In this document: in pieces, positions 1 through 10,180 of the stretch
How positions within the stretch are numbered: position 1 is the stretch's first letter
How the letters are laid out: every line of letters starts with the position of its first letter
Assembly (NCBI GenBank): GCA_036245525.1
Contig: BTPG01000003.1
Location: 158,441,897-158,505,896 of the forward strand
Source of the DNA: Semisulcospira habei
Taxonomy: Eukaryota > Mollusca > Gastropoda > Semisulcospiridae
Length of the DNA: 64,000 nt
Reading direction: 5' to 3'
The notes under the pieces: model-generated
The model's database searches: none
Seen by the model: only the letters and a program-made list of their open reading frames with translations
Told to the model about the DNA's origin: nothing
Made by a program: the position numbers and the translations under genes

Positions 1-430
1 GTCCATTCTGTGTGGAGCAACTGGCCGCGGCGAGAGAGCGAGTCCGCCAACACATTCAAGTGGCCAGGAATGTGTCGTGCGAGGAGTGTAATGTCGCGTT
101 CCTCGGCCCAGCGCATCAAACGGAAGAGGAGCATACAGAGGTCGGGAGATCGGGTGCCCCCCTGTCTCTGGATGTAGGCCACCACCGTCGAGTTGTCGGA
201 GAGGACGAGAAGCCGCTGGTTCCTGAGCTGGTTCTCCCAAACGAAGAGGGCTTGCCAGACTGCCTGCAGCTCTAACCAATTGCTGTGCTTGTCCGCAAAC
301 TCCGGGGGCCAGAGGCCGGAAGCCGAGGAGAATTGAGGAAGCAGGTGGGCTCCCCACCCCGAGAGGCTCGCGTCGACACACAGGGAGAGGTGCGGGGGGG
401 GGGGGAGGACAAAGGGACTCCCGAAGCCAA
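1..430 (-). pseudogene. RNase H segment of DIRS element E1
   Basis: Minus-strand translation gives the RNase H part that follows RT in DIRS polyproteins: a LVLSDNSTVVAYIQ-type strand with its aspartate, then an HIPGHLNVLADSLSR-type end with the last acidic residue. It is out of frame with the upstream RT ORF. The break lies close to the G-run at about 393-405, so a slippage-type indel is likely. The reading continues left of the window, where the recombinase is expected. Confidence 0.75.
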
Positions 431-1783
431 CCAAGCCGTGTCGGTCCAGCGTAGAAGGTGAGGGCGAACCAGGGGGGAAACCGGGACCAGGTGGGTAAGG
501 TCGCCAGAAGAGGGTCTCCAGAGAAGCAGGAGGTGCAGCTGAAGGGGGCGGGCGTAGAGGCGACCCAGGGGGAGAAGGTCCGCCGCTGCGTTGATCAGTC
601 CGAGGAGTTGAAGCCAAACTCGGGCAGGAGCTGCTTCCTGCTGAGCTAGCTGGTTGGCGAAGGTGGCCAACTTCCGAATCCGGGGATCCGGGAGGCGAAC
701 AACGTTGAGATCGGTGGCAAAATCCATTCCGAGATGAATGAAGCGGCGCGAGGGCGTGAGATCTGACTTCCCGACGTTGAGGAGGAACCCCAGTCGCGAC
801 AGCAGACGCACCAGAGTATCCCTGTCCTCTTCCAAGACGGACTCGACGTGGTTTCTCAGGAAGAGATCGTCGAGGTAGTTGGACATAGGGCTGAGAGACG
901 ACTGCCGTGCCTTGGCCATAACTGCATCCATCAAGCGGGTGAAGACCCAGGGGCTGAGGTTGAGGCCGAAGGGTAGGGCTCGAAACTGGTAAACGGTTCC
1001 ATCGAACGCGAAGCGCAGATACCTCTGGGCGGCCGGATGTAAGGGTACGTGTAGGTAAGCGTCGGAGAGATCCAGGCTGACGGCGTAATCCATGGGTCGC
1101 ACCGCGGTACGCAGGGCTCGGGCCGTCTCCATGTGGAAGGAAGGAGCCACGATGAAGCGATTTAGGGCTGAGAGGTCGATCACTGGGCGCCACTTGCCGC
1201 CAGGCTTGGGGACGACGAAAAGTCTGCTGTAAAATCCCAGCGAGTCTGCGCGGCGCACAACCTCTGTGGCATCCTTCCTCAAGAGAGAGTCGACTTCCCC
1301 CCGTAGGGCGCACTCCTTGAGCGGGTCTGCGGGGATCTCGGTCCACAGCGGAGTCGTACGCAGAGGAGGAGGGGAACGAAAGGAGATCCGTAGGCCGCCG
1401 GAAACAGTGTCTAAAATCCACGGGTCTTCTGGAATCAGTAATCGCCACTCGTCGCTGAAGAGGGCGAGCCTGCCGCCGACTGGAGGACCCGAGACGGCCG
1501 GCGGAGGCGGAGGAGGGGAGGAGTCACTGAGCCCGCCCGCGCCCAGGGCGACGGGCGGGACGGGGCCAAGCGGGGGCGGGGGCGTTAGCTTGGCCGGGGC
1601 GACCGAAGGCGGGGCGACGGCGACGCAGGGACTGCAGCTGGGTTGTTGACGTCGGGGCGACGGGTCTGGAGATCCGCAGGGGGCGACCCACGGCCTTGCG
1701 GGCTGACTGAAAGCGCCGAGGAACAGACTTGGGAGGCCACCTGTCCGCATTGGAATCCTTGACGGCTTGCCAGGTGTCACCAA
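272..1783 (-). CDS. Reverse transcriptase ORF of DIRS element E1
   Basis: The ORF is 503 codons. The N-terminal third is proline-rich and probably linker. RT motifs follow in order: a LFVVPKPGGKWRPVIDLSAL block, a YAVSLDLSDAYLHVPLH block carrying the first catalytic aspartate, a YQFRALPFGLNLSPWVF block, and the YLDD catalytic box at about 865-878. These blocks are typical of the DIRS/Ngaro branch. The first 260 bp overlap the end of the gag ORF in another frame, so the first ATG is probably not the true start; frameshifting or re-initiation is possible. The C-terminus after about base 400 is a frameshifted, non-homologous tail. Confidence 0.88.
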   Translation of the reverse strand: MVTPGKPSRIPMRTGGLPSLFLGAFSQPARPWVAPCGSPDPSPRRQQPSCSPCVAVAPPSVAPAKLTPPPPLGPVPPVALGAGGLSDSSPPPPPPAVSGPPVGGRLALFSDEWRLLIPEDPWILDTVSGGLRISFRSPPPLRTTPLWTEIPADPLKECALRGEVDSLLRKDATEVVRRADSLGFYSRLFVVPKPGGKWRPVIDLSALNRFIVAPSFHMETARALRTAVRPMDYAVSLDLSDAYLHVPLHPAAQRYLRFAFDGTVYQFRALPFGLNLSPWVFTRLMDAVMAKARQSSLSPMSNYLDDLFLRNHVESVLEEDRDTLVRLLSRLGFLLNVGKSDLTPSRRFIHLGMDFATDLNVVRLPDPRIRKLATFANQLAQQEAAPARVWLQLLGLINAAADLLPLGRLYARPLQLHLLLLWRPSSGDLTHLVPVSPLVRPHLLRWTDTAWLASGVPLSSPPPRTSPCVSTRASRGGEPTCFLNSPRLPASGPRSLRTSTAIG

Positions 1784-3620
1784 AGAGAAGGGGTCCCCCG
1801 AGGGGGGCCCGACGCAGCTGGGTCTTCAGGTCGGCAGGCATTCCCCGGCAGGCCTGCAGGACAGCGTCGCGGCGGAGTAAATCACAATTGGCGGCTGCAG
1901 CCATAGCGTTGACCGAAGAGTGATACGCGGCGCGGCTGGCCGCTTCAGCGAGGACGAGGAGGTCGCCAAGAAGGGGGGTCAGGGACGGGTGCCACGAATC
2001 TTCCACGCGCCGGAGGAAGGCTTGCGTAAGGAGCTCCATGAAGCCGGCGCAGGCCAAGGAATTCCTGACAAGCGAAGCCGTCTTGTCCAAACCCGCGGGG
2101 AGCGCGCGTCTGAGTGCAGAGGCCCCACCCGCCTGAACCACGGCGGCTGGATCCACCGGAGGGAGAGGGCAGAGGAAGGCCTGGGAATGGCCGGCGTACC
2201 ACTGCTGGCGGAAGTACATATCGAGGTCCGGAGGCCATCTGTGGTCCGAGAAGAAATTACTGTCTCTTGAGTCAGACAACAGGTGGGCCGAGAACACATC
2301 CCGAAGCTCACGAAAGGAGGGGGGCTGAGGGAGAGTCTTGAACTTCTTTACCTGTCTACCCGCGTCGACGAAGGCAGAAGGCTTCCTCTTCAGGGGGGGG
2401 GATGGAGGGCAGTCCGCTGCCGGAAGCGTGGCGGAGATGAGGCGAGCGACCTCGTCGAGGGCCAGAAGAACCTCTGTGCGGGAGGAGGCCGGTAACCCGT
2501 GGGCTGTCGACGCATCCGAAGGAGAGAGCGGCGAAGGAGAGCGGCTGAGACCTCCGAGGAGAACTGAGATGGAATCATCAGGGAGAAGACTCAACGAATC
2601 GTCGTCCACGCCGCCGAGAGCCGTCGAAGGGGGACGGCGACCGTGACTCCGAGAGCGAGCAGCTCGATGAGGACGAGGGGAGCCATAAGGCGCCGAAGCA
2701 CGCAGGGGAGAGCGACGTCCGCGACGGCGACGCGACGCACTAGAGGAGCGGGAACGGCGGCGGCGACCAGACGAGCGACTACGAGCTGGAGACCGTGATC
2801 CCCGGGAACGAGGAGGAAGGAAAGAGGCTGGGCGAGGGGAAGGGGAACGGGCGGGACGAGGCAGACGGCGGGGAACGTGGGACGAACGCCGCGAAGAGGT
2901 AGAGCGCGAAGGTCCATGGTCCAGATGACGAGAAGAATCCCGAACTGTACGAGGCTCACACGAAGGAGCGCGAGAGTGGTGGTCAGACTTCGATCGCAAG
3001 GAGGAACTGGACACAGGTAGTGGTGTGGTGAGTGTGCGCGAATGTCTCCGCGAGCCGGACTCTGTGGCGAGGCGGGCTCGCAGCGGCCGAGGGGGATCCA
3101 AGGCCTTCATAGGAGACGAGTGGGGACCGGTTGACCATGGACGGCGCGAGGCACGTCTCTCCGAACTGACCTCTGTCTCGAGATGGGTTCTCTGCCTGTC
3201 GTAAGGCTTGGTCCAAGCGCGTTCCCTCCTGGGAATCCGCGCCTCGAACTCCCGACTCCGCACACTACCTTGCTGTGTCCGCTGTGGAGATCTTTCCAGA
3301 CTGGGGCCATCGGGGGCAAGAGCGGTCGGTGTGTCTGAGATGACAGCCGGCACTTCCGCAGGTCTTGCAACAGGCACAAGTGTCGGGCGTTCACGTCGGT
3401 AGAAGCTCCAAAGTTGGACCCAGCGGAGCTCCGGCCAGACGGCGCAAACGTCACAAGAACGCTCAGATGTACAGCCGACACACGGCAGGCAGACCTTGTG
3501 CGAATCCGAGGGCCACTGGAAACCTCCACACTGCGTGCAGGTCATCAGGAGGGCACTGCAACACACCAAACAAACAACGTGCCGGTACGTGGTCGAGACC
3601 AACAGGGCTCGTCCTACCAT
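1524..3620 (-). CDS. Gag-like ORF1 of DIRS element E1
   Basis: The ORF is 698 codons from an ATG at 3620. The N-terminus is cysteine-rich with several CxxC pairs in the first 65 residues (a putative zinc-binding module), followed by a WVQLWSFYRR box. The middle is strongly Arg/Ser-rich, like SR proteins. The C-terminal third is a globular domain with WYAGHSQAF, PPVDPAAVVQAGG and NAMAAAANCDLLRRDA blocks that recur in the other DIRS copies here. By position it is the structural nucleic-acid-binding protein of the element. Function is inferred from position and composition only. Confidence 0.75.
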   Translation of the reverse strand: MVGRALLVSTTYRHVVCLVCCSALLMTCTQCGGFQWPSDSHKVCLPCVGCTSERSCDVCAVWPELRWVQLWSFYRRERPTLVPVARPAEVPAVISDTPTALAPDGPSLERSPQRTQQGSVRSREFEARIPRRERAWTKPYDRQRTHLETEVSSERRASRRPWSTGPHSSPMKALDPPRPLRARLATESGSRRHSRTLTTPLPVSSSSLRSKSDHHSRAPSCEPRTVRDSSRHLDHGPSRSTSSRRSSHVPRRLPRPARSPSPRPASFLPPRSRGSRSPARSRSSGRRRRSRSSSASRRRRGRRSPLRASAPYGSPRPHRAARSRSHGRRPPSTALGGVDDDSLSLLPDDSISVLLGGLSRSPSPLSPSDASTAHGLPASSRTEVLLALDEVARLISATLPAADCPPSPPLKRKPSAFVDAGRQVKKFKTLPQPPSFRELRDVFSAHLLSDSRDSNFFSDHRWPPDLDMYFRQQWYAGHSQAFLCPLPPVDPAAVVQAGGASALRRALPAGLDKTASLVRNSLACAGFMELLTQAFLRRVEDSWHPSLTPLLGDLLVLAEAASRAAYHSSVNAMAAAANCDLLRRDAVLQACRGMPADLKTQLRRAPLGGPLLFGDTWQAVKDSNADRWPPKSVPRRFQSARKAVGRPLRISRPVAPTSTTQLQSLRRRRPAFGRPGQANAPAPAWPRPARRPGRGRAQ

Positions 3621-3746
3621 GGGGAACCGTACCGAACGATATGGACAAACGGGCTGTGCCCCCAGGCTACACTGTTATAGCGCCCGAAGCTAAGCTTGCG
3701 TCTTTAGAACAAAGCCTACCCCAGCCAGGCTGGAGAGGAATGTGCG

Positions 3747-3840
3747 CCAAACGACAATAGGTTTAGTTTAGTTTAGTTATATGGGTTTAACGCCGCGCAG
3801 GCGACTAAGGCCATCACACGGCGGGCCAAACGACAATAGG
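3747..3840 (-). mobile_element. 64-bp SINE/LINE tail insertion with 15-bp target duplication
   Basis: The sequence CCAAACGACAATAGG occurs at 3747-3761 and again at 3826-3840. The 64 bp between them end in TTTAG repeats, and on the minus strand carry a GGCGTTAAACCC-type 3' end. A related end with TTAG-like repeats occurs at about 48808-48870. This is a very short 5'-truncated retroposon inserted in the leader of DIRS element E1. Confidence 0.75.
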
Positions 3841-4436
3841 GACGAAAGGCCGTGCCCCCAGGCAATAATGCTGTAGCGCTCTAAGCTAAGAGTGCGCTCT
3901 CGAAACAAGCATACCCCAGCCAGGCCGGAGATGCAACATGAGCCACGCGCCGCAGCTGGTTTAAACAATGCTCCCCGAAGGCTACCAGGGGAAGCCAGTA
4001 ATTTCACCCCAAAAGGGGAAAGGCGAGGGCACCAGGGCCCCGCCGAGCTAAGAGTCCCCGCTCAACGAAACCCACACAACACGAACAAGGTAGAGTCCAA
4101 AGGCACAGGCCGGTACCCCGCCCGGGGACCGGCTCCGGGCCCAACTAACTATCCTACCTCTCTGCCGAAGCGGTAGCGGGAGAAGAGACGTCCATGTCGC
4201 CACCGGCGAAATGGCGGGAACCAGCAGGTCCGCCAAGCGAAGCCAACCAAGGAGGACGCCAAGCGAAGAAGCGCAAGCGAAGCTGCAGCGAAGCAAGAAG
4301 CGAAGCAGAAGCGAAGCAACAGGCAAAGCCAAGTCACGGCGAACTCGAGCACCAAGACCGACCGGTCGAAGGGAGCGCGAGGCTAGAACACGTCCGAAGG
4401 TCGTGAGCCTACGTAGCTGACTGGCGAGTCAGGTGA
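3841..4436 (-). other. Leader of DIRS element E1
   Basis: GC-rich sequence between the gag start and the right terminal repeat. Around 4200-4400 it has many AAGCGAAG-like short direct repeats. The open frames here are short and have no recognisable domain. The corresponding part of the 28-35.9 kb copy is also non-coding. Confidence 0.5.
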
Positions 4437-4600
4437 CTCGGAACCGGATAGGCAGGTCCGGGAGACAACTCTTGGCCCCTCTGGAGGGTTCCCCGAGTGC
4501 CTCCCGGGTTGTGTGTGCACACAACGGGTTCGTAGGCTAGAATTTGAGCACGTAGTAGACACTCCCATTTGTCATGTCATCGGTAATGTTTTTGATGAAA
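4437..4600 (-). repeat. Right inverted terminal repeat of DIRS E1
   Basis: Contains the CCTCCCGGGTTGTGTG...CACACAACGGGTTCGTAGGCTAGAA block and then GTCATGTCATCGGTAATGTTTTTGA. This is near-identical to the right terminal repeat at 35.7-35.89 kb and inverted relative to the left one at 28.0 kb. The exact outer end is uncertain to about 20 bp. Confidence 0.75.
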
Positions 4601-4839
4601 TAAATACATTTTTCAATCTAGCCCTGAAAATGGCCAAAGATGGTGCGTGGCGAATATCATGGGAAGACCATTCCACACTTTGGGAGCTTGGAAAGAAAAG
4701 GACCGCTGTCCAAAGGTTTTTAACCCTTTGAACCCTGAGTAAATAAGAAGTCTATATACCTTTCAGCCCTGACTTTATTTGAGAAATTTCTGTTGGAAAT
4801 GGGTGTGCACTGTAAAATATTTGTAAATAATATTTTAGC

Positions 4840-5015
4840 AAGATACCAATGGCGCCTAGGGCGCTGGGAGGGAGTGTTGCGCCGTCCCGATGTCCCCCAC
4901 CACGAAGGTTCTGGCGCTGGGTGGAGAGGCCCCTCAGGTAGAATCTTGCGAGGGAAGACTCCGCTCGCGAACACAGCTGCCACAAGTCTAGACAGCACAG
5001 TTGCAGTCGAATGCT
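4840..5015 (-). pseudogene. Tyrosine recombinase C-terminus remnant (E2)
   Basis: The plus-strand sequence follows the order seen at 28455-28570 (GGCGCCTRKGGCGC, GGGAGGGAGTGYTG, GATGTCCCCCACCA, then a GAGGTAGAA block). That corresponds on the minus strand to the end of the DIRS recombinase, just after its catalytic tyrosine. The frame is not preserved. Confidence 0.55.
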
Positions 5016-5329
5016 AGGCTTGCGGCCAAGTTCTGTTCTTGTGTGCCCTGAAATTCATGTTTGCTGAATCAGGAACGAGTTCCCGGCAGGAAGGTCATCA
5101 ATGACCGAGGCCAGGAGGAAATGTCTGTGCTGAGATGCCATTCTACCTGGGGAAGAGGGAAGGAGTAGGAGGGTGAGTCCCCTGCATAGCGGCTTTGTTC
5201 CGGCGCCTGTGCCCTCGTAACGCTCGTACTGGGTCCCGTAGCTGGACACACGGGTGGAGCTTGTATCTGTAATGGTTGTACGTACTGTGGAAGCTGCCGG
5301 TGCAGGAGGACGTTCCTGTAACAACTCTC

Positions 5330-5790
5330 GAGCCGATAAGTACGGCGGAACTGGACAGCGTGCACTAGTCGGGTCTGTGCCTGCTGCCGGTGTAGTAGAA
5401 CGAGCAAGCGACCGAAGTCGTGATGATGAGCGTTCTAACGTCTGGCAAGCACCACTAGTCAGGTCTGTGGTGATTACCAGAGTGTCTTTATGTTCAGAGA
5501 AGCGGGTCTGACTGAACCTCAGGTCTAGTCTCTGTGACCGGACAGCGCGCACTAGTCGGGTCTGTGTTCGCTGCCGGCCCAGGAGGACGGGCTCGCGGCC
5601 TAAGCTGCGGTGTTGACTGTCCTCACACCAGGTAATACCCACTAGTCGGGTTTGTGGTTCTTACCGGTGTTTGACCCTGTATCGTGCCGGTGTCAGAAGT
5701 CCACGACGGTAAAAACCCCACAGCTGAGTCCATTGCTCTTCCAGCCCGGGGGCGCAGACCAGGCACGGATGCGACGTTGGGAGTCCCGTC
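5330..5790. repeat. First block of CACTAGTCGGGTCTGTG repeats
   Basis: The 17-base core or a one-base variant occurs near 5365, 5452, 5550 and 5641. The context alternates between a GTGCACTAG...CTGCCGG form and an ACCACTAG...GGTGATTACC form. The block ends in sequence related to the DIRS gag start (GCTGAGTCCA, then CCAG...GGGGCGCAGACC). The same order recurs at 9600-10035. Confidence 0.7.
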
Positions 5791-6742
5791 ACCAGGTAAT
5801 AGCCACTACAGGTCTCGCCGGTGAAATAACGTTAACTGTGTATGTGGTGACCAAAAGAGAAGCAGTCAAGAGGATCTGGTCTTTGCTAGGAAGGTCGGGT
5901 AGGGTAGCAGGTGAACAGAACCGACCGTCCGTGACTGCCACCAGGCGGAACGCGCCGAAGGGCGCGCACTCGCTGACCGTGGAGGCTGAGGTGAGGGCCA
6001 AAGAAGCAAGTCTTCCTAGTCACGTCCTGTAGTCTCGCCAGCTGGATCGGCTCGAAGCGGGTCGAGTAGAGCCAGGTGAGGGCAAGTCCATCCGCTCCGA
6101 TCAGGTGCCGCAGAATGCCGGAATTCCAAGTCGACAGCACCCAGGCAAGCGAGAGCTTCCGCTAGGTCCCGAAACTGTCGTCTTAGAAGAGGACAACAGT
6201 GCTTGGTCGCCGCTGACCAAGGCCAGGTCAATGCGAAGTGGGGGGTAGCACCCCGCCGGGAGAAGGATGCGACGAGCCGAGAACTACTCTCAGGAGGAGC
6301 TTAAACTGAACTGTGCGCGTTATCCCCGATGTAGACCGAAGGAGGTAGACTGCTACTTGCTAGTCATCAACGCACGCCTGCCATTGACGTTCCCGGGACT
6401 GTGCCATCGGCGTCACAAACGTCGCCTCCGTCCCTCGGATGTAAGCCACCATCCCGGTGCAGCAGAAGAACTGCGCCTCCGCGGAAGAGTGGTCCCTGCC
6501 AATCCCGTCCAACAGTCTGCGATGACCGCACGCCTGTCCTGCCTCAGTGTTCCTGGAAGACTGCCACATCCAGCTGTGCAAACAGCGTGAATCAGCTGTG
6601 CCACAGTCCTTGTTAGCCTCCTTGTGGGTCTGCCAGGGGGGCCAAGGAAGTTCTCCACCGCGCGGAGCCCTGCGTGGCCGGCTCTCCCACTCGGTCGGCC
6701 GCGAGAAAGCATGCACGACGGTATCTCGAATCATCAGATCGC

Positions 6743-6983
6743 AGACTGTAGCCGCAGTGAAGCGTTGGTAGCGGAATAGAAGTAGGATCACAAGTTGAAG
6801 GCCACCAGTGCCTCCCAGCGCCCTGAAGCGGAGACAGAAGCCGGCGACCAGTACCCGAACGGATGAGGAAGAGACTTGAACTGCTTGACACGATGAGGGG
6901 ACCTGCTTCGTCCAAGGCCCGAGGAGAATCCCTCCTCTATCTACTTCTATTCCGCTACCAACGCTTCACTGCGGCTACAGTCT
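6743..6983. repeat. Perfect 43-bp inverted repeat with 155-bp spacer
   Basis: Bases 6743-6785 and 6941-6983 are exact reverse complements over 43 bases (arm starts AGACTGTAGCCGCAGTGAAG). The arms are GC-balanced, not simple sequence. No ORF or known transposon end was recognised between them. Confidence 0.85.
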
Positions 6984-7636
6984 ATCTCCAGGCAGTTGGC
7001 GGCGAATCCAAGACCTCTCGTAACTGCGAGCGTAGCGACGTGGAGTAGCTATCATCGCCCAGCCATGGTGAACGATGTCCTCTGGATTCAAGCGGAATAA
7101 GCCGTCTGTCCTGGACGCAGGAGAACGGATGTCTAAATGCTCCGAAGCCCGGGGAAACCTGGGCGGCGGCGATCCAATGAAGGTAGACCCAGCACTTGGA
7201 AGGAACAGCGTAGTCTCCGAGGGCCGGTCCCACGAACTCGAACGGCGACGAAGAACTTCGGAGCGCCCGACTTCCCATTCGTAGCGACCCAATGGAACTG
7301 GGACGGCGTCTCCTGTTCCACGTATCCCTGGTCTCTGTGTAGTGAGCACTGCTTCCGAAGTCAGGCGAACTGTAAGATCGTGACCGATTGCCGGGAAAGG
7401 GTCCCATCGTGGGGTCGTCTCTCTGCACTGCAACTAGAGCGGGTTCTCGTCTGCACGGTCGGGGCGAGGGCGTGGCCCAACATCACTGAGCCGGGATCTT
7501 GTCGTGTGAAGTGCAGCGGTCCTGTAGCCCTTGCTGAAGCCGCAAGCCGTAGAAGTGCCAGTGTAGCCCGCGACGGGAGATGGCGCCAACGCGAGTACAG
7601 CCCGGGCGAGGGCGCCCAAATAATCATAATCATAAT

Positions 7637-7794
7637 AATAAATTAATTACTTACTTACTTACGCCTGTCACCCCTACCCGGGTATAGGCCGTCGACGAGA
7701 GACCTCCAGCAACTCCTGTCCTGTGCTTCTCCTTCGATTCTACTCCAGGTGGTTCCCAGTCTCTTGATGTCTGCTTGGAGGAATAAATTAATTA
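7637..7794 (-). mobile_element. 5'-truncated LINE copy (132 bp) with 13-bp target duplication
   Basis: AATAAATTAATTA occurs at 7637-7649 and 7782-7794. Between them is the last 132 bp of the LINE found in fuller form at 29.2-31.2 kb and 44.1-45.3 kb, including the GTCGACGAGAGACCTCC block and the terminal TTAC repeats (TAAG on the element strand). It encodes only the final residues of the RT C-terminus. Confidence 0.85.
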
Positions 7795-8184
7795 ATCAAT
7801 ACTTATTTTTTGAAAGAGTCAGAATACCACCCTGTTTTCTCATCTCCATTTTCTCAAGGCTGAAGTAAACGGTTCAGGGGTTCCAGGATTATAGCCTTTT
7901 AAGGATAAGAGGTGTTGTGCCCCAGCGGTCTGGCGAACCGCCGCGCTGCTGGGAACGCAACATTTTAACACCTGTGGCAAAAGGGTTAAAACGCCTAGCT
8001 GGAACGAAAAGCTCTAGTTGCCGTACCACAACAAACTAACATACCCAAAACGTGCACGCTACCGCGCGAGTCATGCTCTCACCTAGACAAGCGTCACTGA
8101 CCTGAGCCCGAGAAGCCGAGCAGTGGCTTCTGCATGTCCTATGATTTGTCGCCTGGACCGGGACTGGAAGCGTTGTAGGTTCGG

Positions 8185-8860
8185 TTGCCGACGCCAGCCT
8201 GGCAGAATTAATTGGTCTTAGCCATCCGAAGAAGGGGGGTTGCCAGCTATCACTCCGGCTGGCAAGTGCTCAAGATATGGTATCTTGGTCGCCACGGTAA
8301 GGGAACCTTAGGAGGGCCCTCCGCGAAAAGCGACTACAAGCTTACTGGACCGGGACGTCTAGGTCACTCCGCTGACTTGGGTCCCACCTTGTTACTCTAG
8401 CCGGCTCTGTCGAACTGTCGCTTGGCCACTCTGGCCTGCGGACGGACAGTGGAGCGGTCATCTCTCGAGGCCGGGTCCCGTGAGTGTAAGGGTCTCGCTG
8501 TCATGTCAATGATCCGCCGACTGAGCCAGGCCTGGGAGCGAGGTCTGGTCGGAAGCCGACGCCAGGCCGGCAGAAGAAACATTGGTTTTAGGCCTCTAAG
8601 CAGAGTTTTGTCAGCTAATCCTCCCGCTGACAAGCGCCCAGGAAAGGTGTCTTATGCTTTACTGGACCGGGACAACAAGTCACTGACACTGACTCGGGTC
8701 CCACCTCGTTACTCTTGGGCGTCTCTGTCCGGTGATCTCGTCTCCGCCAGGCGATCTCTGATAGGCGAAGTGCGCTCTGTGTGGGGCAACCAGCCATTGC
8801 TCCCGACTTGGGTCCCACCTTGTTATCCTTGGTCGCCTCGTGATGGGTGCGCCTAACTCC
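8185..8860. repeat. Duplicated block inside DIRS E2
   Basis: Two diverged direct copies begin GCCGACGCCAGSC at about 8185 and 8555, each running through a CTGGACCGGGAC block. A GACTTGGGTCCCACCT(T/C)GTTA motif occurs near 8377, 8692 and 8808. No coding capacity was recognised. It is probably part of the expanded repeat region of a DIRS gag gene. Confidence 0.6.
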
Positions 8861-9599
8861 CCGATCTAACGAGTGGAAGTCAAATGGTCTCGAAGACTCA
8901 TCTGTTCGGGGTACTTGTCTCAACCTGGCCATAGGAAGTCCCCACCAGCGTGCCGGCGCAGACTTGTATGGCGGCAAATAACGAAGAACCGCTCCGCACG
9001 ACTCCAAGTCCCAACTGCACGCAGCGCGTCTACTACCACTCCCTGAAGAGAGGAAGTGTGTCCGGCAAGTGCGCTCGACTGAGTGAGGAACCGGAACCGG
9101 ACTGTAGAGCTGCGTTCTTGCCATAGGAGTGTAGCCCGAGCCGTCCTCTGAGGTCTGAACCTGCTACCAGCGAAGGAGTTCTTTCTTCTCTCGTAGAAAT
9201 CTATCGCCACAGCACTGCCCTTGGACCGGAACCCGTCAGGGAGATCCTGCCTGAAGCGCTGACCTCTTGCGTTAAGAGCGACGAGGACGAGGCTCCATAT
9301 TTTGTAAGCAGCAACGTATGTGTGAACCAGATAACGGTGTTGAACCTGTTCCCGCGCCGAAACTTGCCGCTGAAGACGGCGGAACCGGGAAGAGTCCAGA
9401 GGCGGGTCTGTAGAACTGCCATGATGTACTTGTAAGATATCCCGTGTCGACGAAACGTCCGCACCGGAACGTCCCCTAGTCTGTCTGCGGTAGCTACCGG
9501 TGTAGGAGAACGGGAACGCGACCGAAGTCGCGGCGTTGACTGTAGTGTCGCCTGCCAGAACCACCAGTCGCCTGTGATACTGTAAGGTATCTCGCGTCG

Positions 9600-10035
9600 A
9601 CGAAGTCGACCGAACCGGACAGCGTACACTAGTCGGGTCTGTGTAAGCTGCCGGTGTGGTAGAACTGCTCGCGACCGCCGTCGCAGCATAACTGTTCTAA
9701 CGTCTGGTAAGCACCACTAGTCGGGTCTGTGGTGATCACCAGCGTGTTATACTTTCTGAGAAGAGGGTTTGCTTCGAAGCTTAGCTCTTGTATCTGCGAC
9801 CGTACAGCGTGCACTAATCGGGTCTGTGCCTGCTGCCGGTGCAGGAGGACGGGCTCGCGGCCTAAGCTGCGGCGTAGACTGTCCTCACACCAGGTAATAC
9901 CCACTAGTCGGGTCTGTGGTTCTTACCGGTGTTTGACCCTTCGTCCGTGCTGGTGTCGGCCGATTATGTCGGTAAAGCTCCATAGCTGAGTCCACTCTCT
10001 ACCAGCCAGGGGCGTAGACCAGACACGGCAGCGCA
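9600..10035. repeat. Second block of CACTAGTCGGGTCTGTG repeats
   Basis: Cores occur near 9628, 9715, 9813 and 9902, in the same alternating context and order as the block at 5330-5790. It is followed by the same TTCTTACCGGTGTTTGACCC stretch. The two blocks are direct repeats about 4.3 kb apart. Confidence 0.7.
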
Positions 10036-10180
10036 GAAGTACAGGCGACCAGGCAGGCAACTCATGTCCGTCAATGGCCACTGGCATCCGCCACATCTGA
10101 ACAGGTGCATAAGTGCCAACTGCAAAACAAAGCATAGCATTGAAATGCAAGCGAACGTGCCCCTGCAGTCACGCAAAACG
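9930..10180 (-). pseudogene. Gag N-terminal remnant of DIRS E2
   Basis: Minus-strand translation shows a degraded cysteine-rich segment followed by a TQLWSF box, as in the intact gag ORF at 1524-3620. Frames are broken. Confidence 0.5.

Larger units (their letters stand above)
1..4600 (-). mobile_element. DIRS-type retroelement E1 (left end outside window)
   Basis: This is a minus-strand tyrosine-recombinase retrotransposon of DIRS type. Reading leftwards it has a right terminal repeat (about 4437-4600), a leader, a gag-like ORF, an RT ORF, and an RNase H segment that runs off the window. The terminal repeat closely matches the ends of the element at 28.0-35.89 kb (shared GTGTCTACTACKTGCTCAA-like and CCCGGGAGGCACTCGGGG blocks), so the two are one subfamily. 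The recombinase gene and left terminus would lie left of base 1. Of the five DIRS copies here, its ORFs are the least damaged. Confidence 0.85.
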
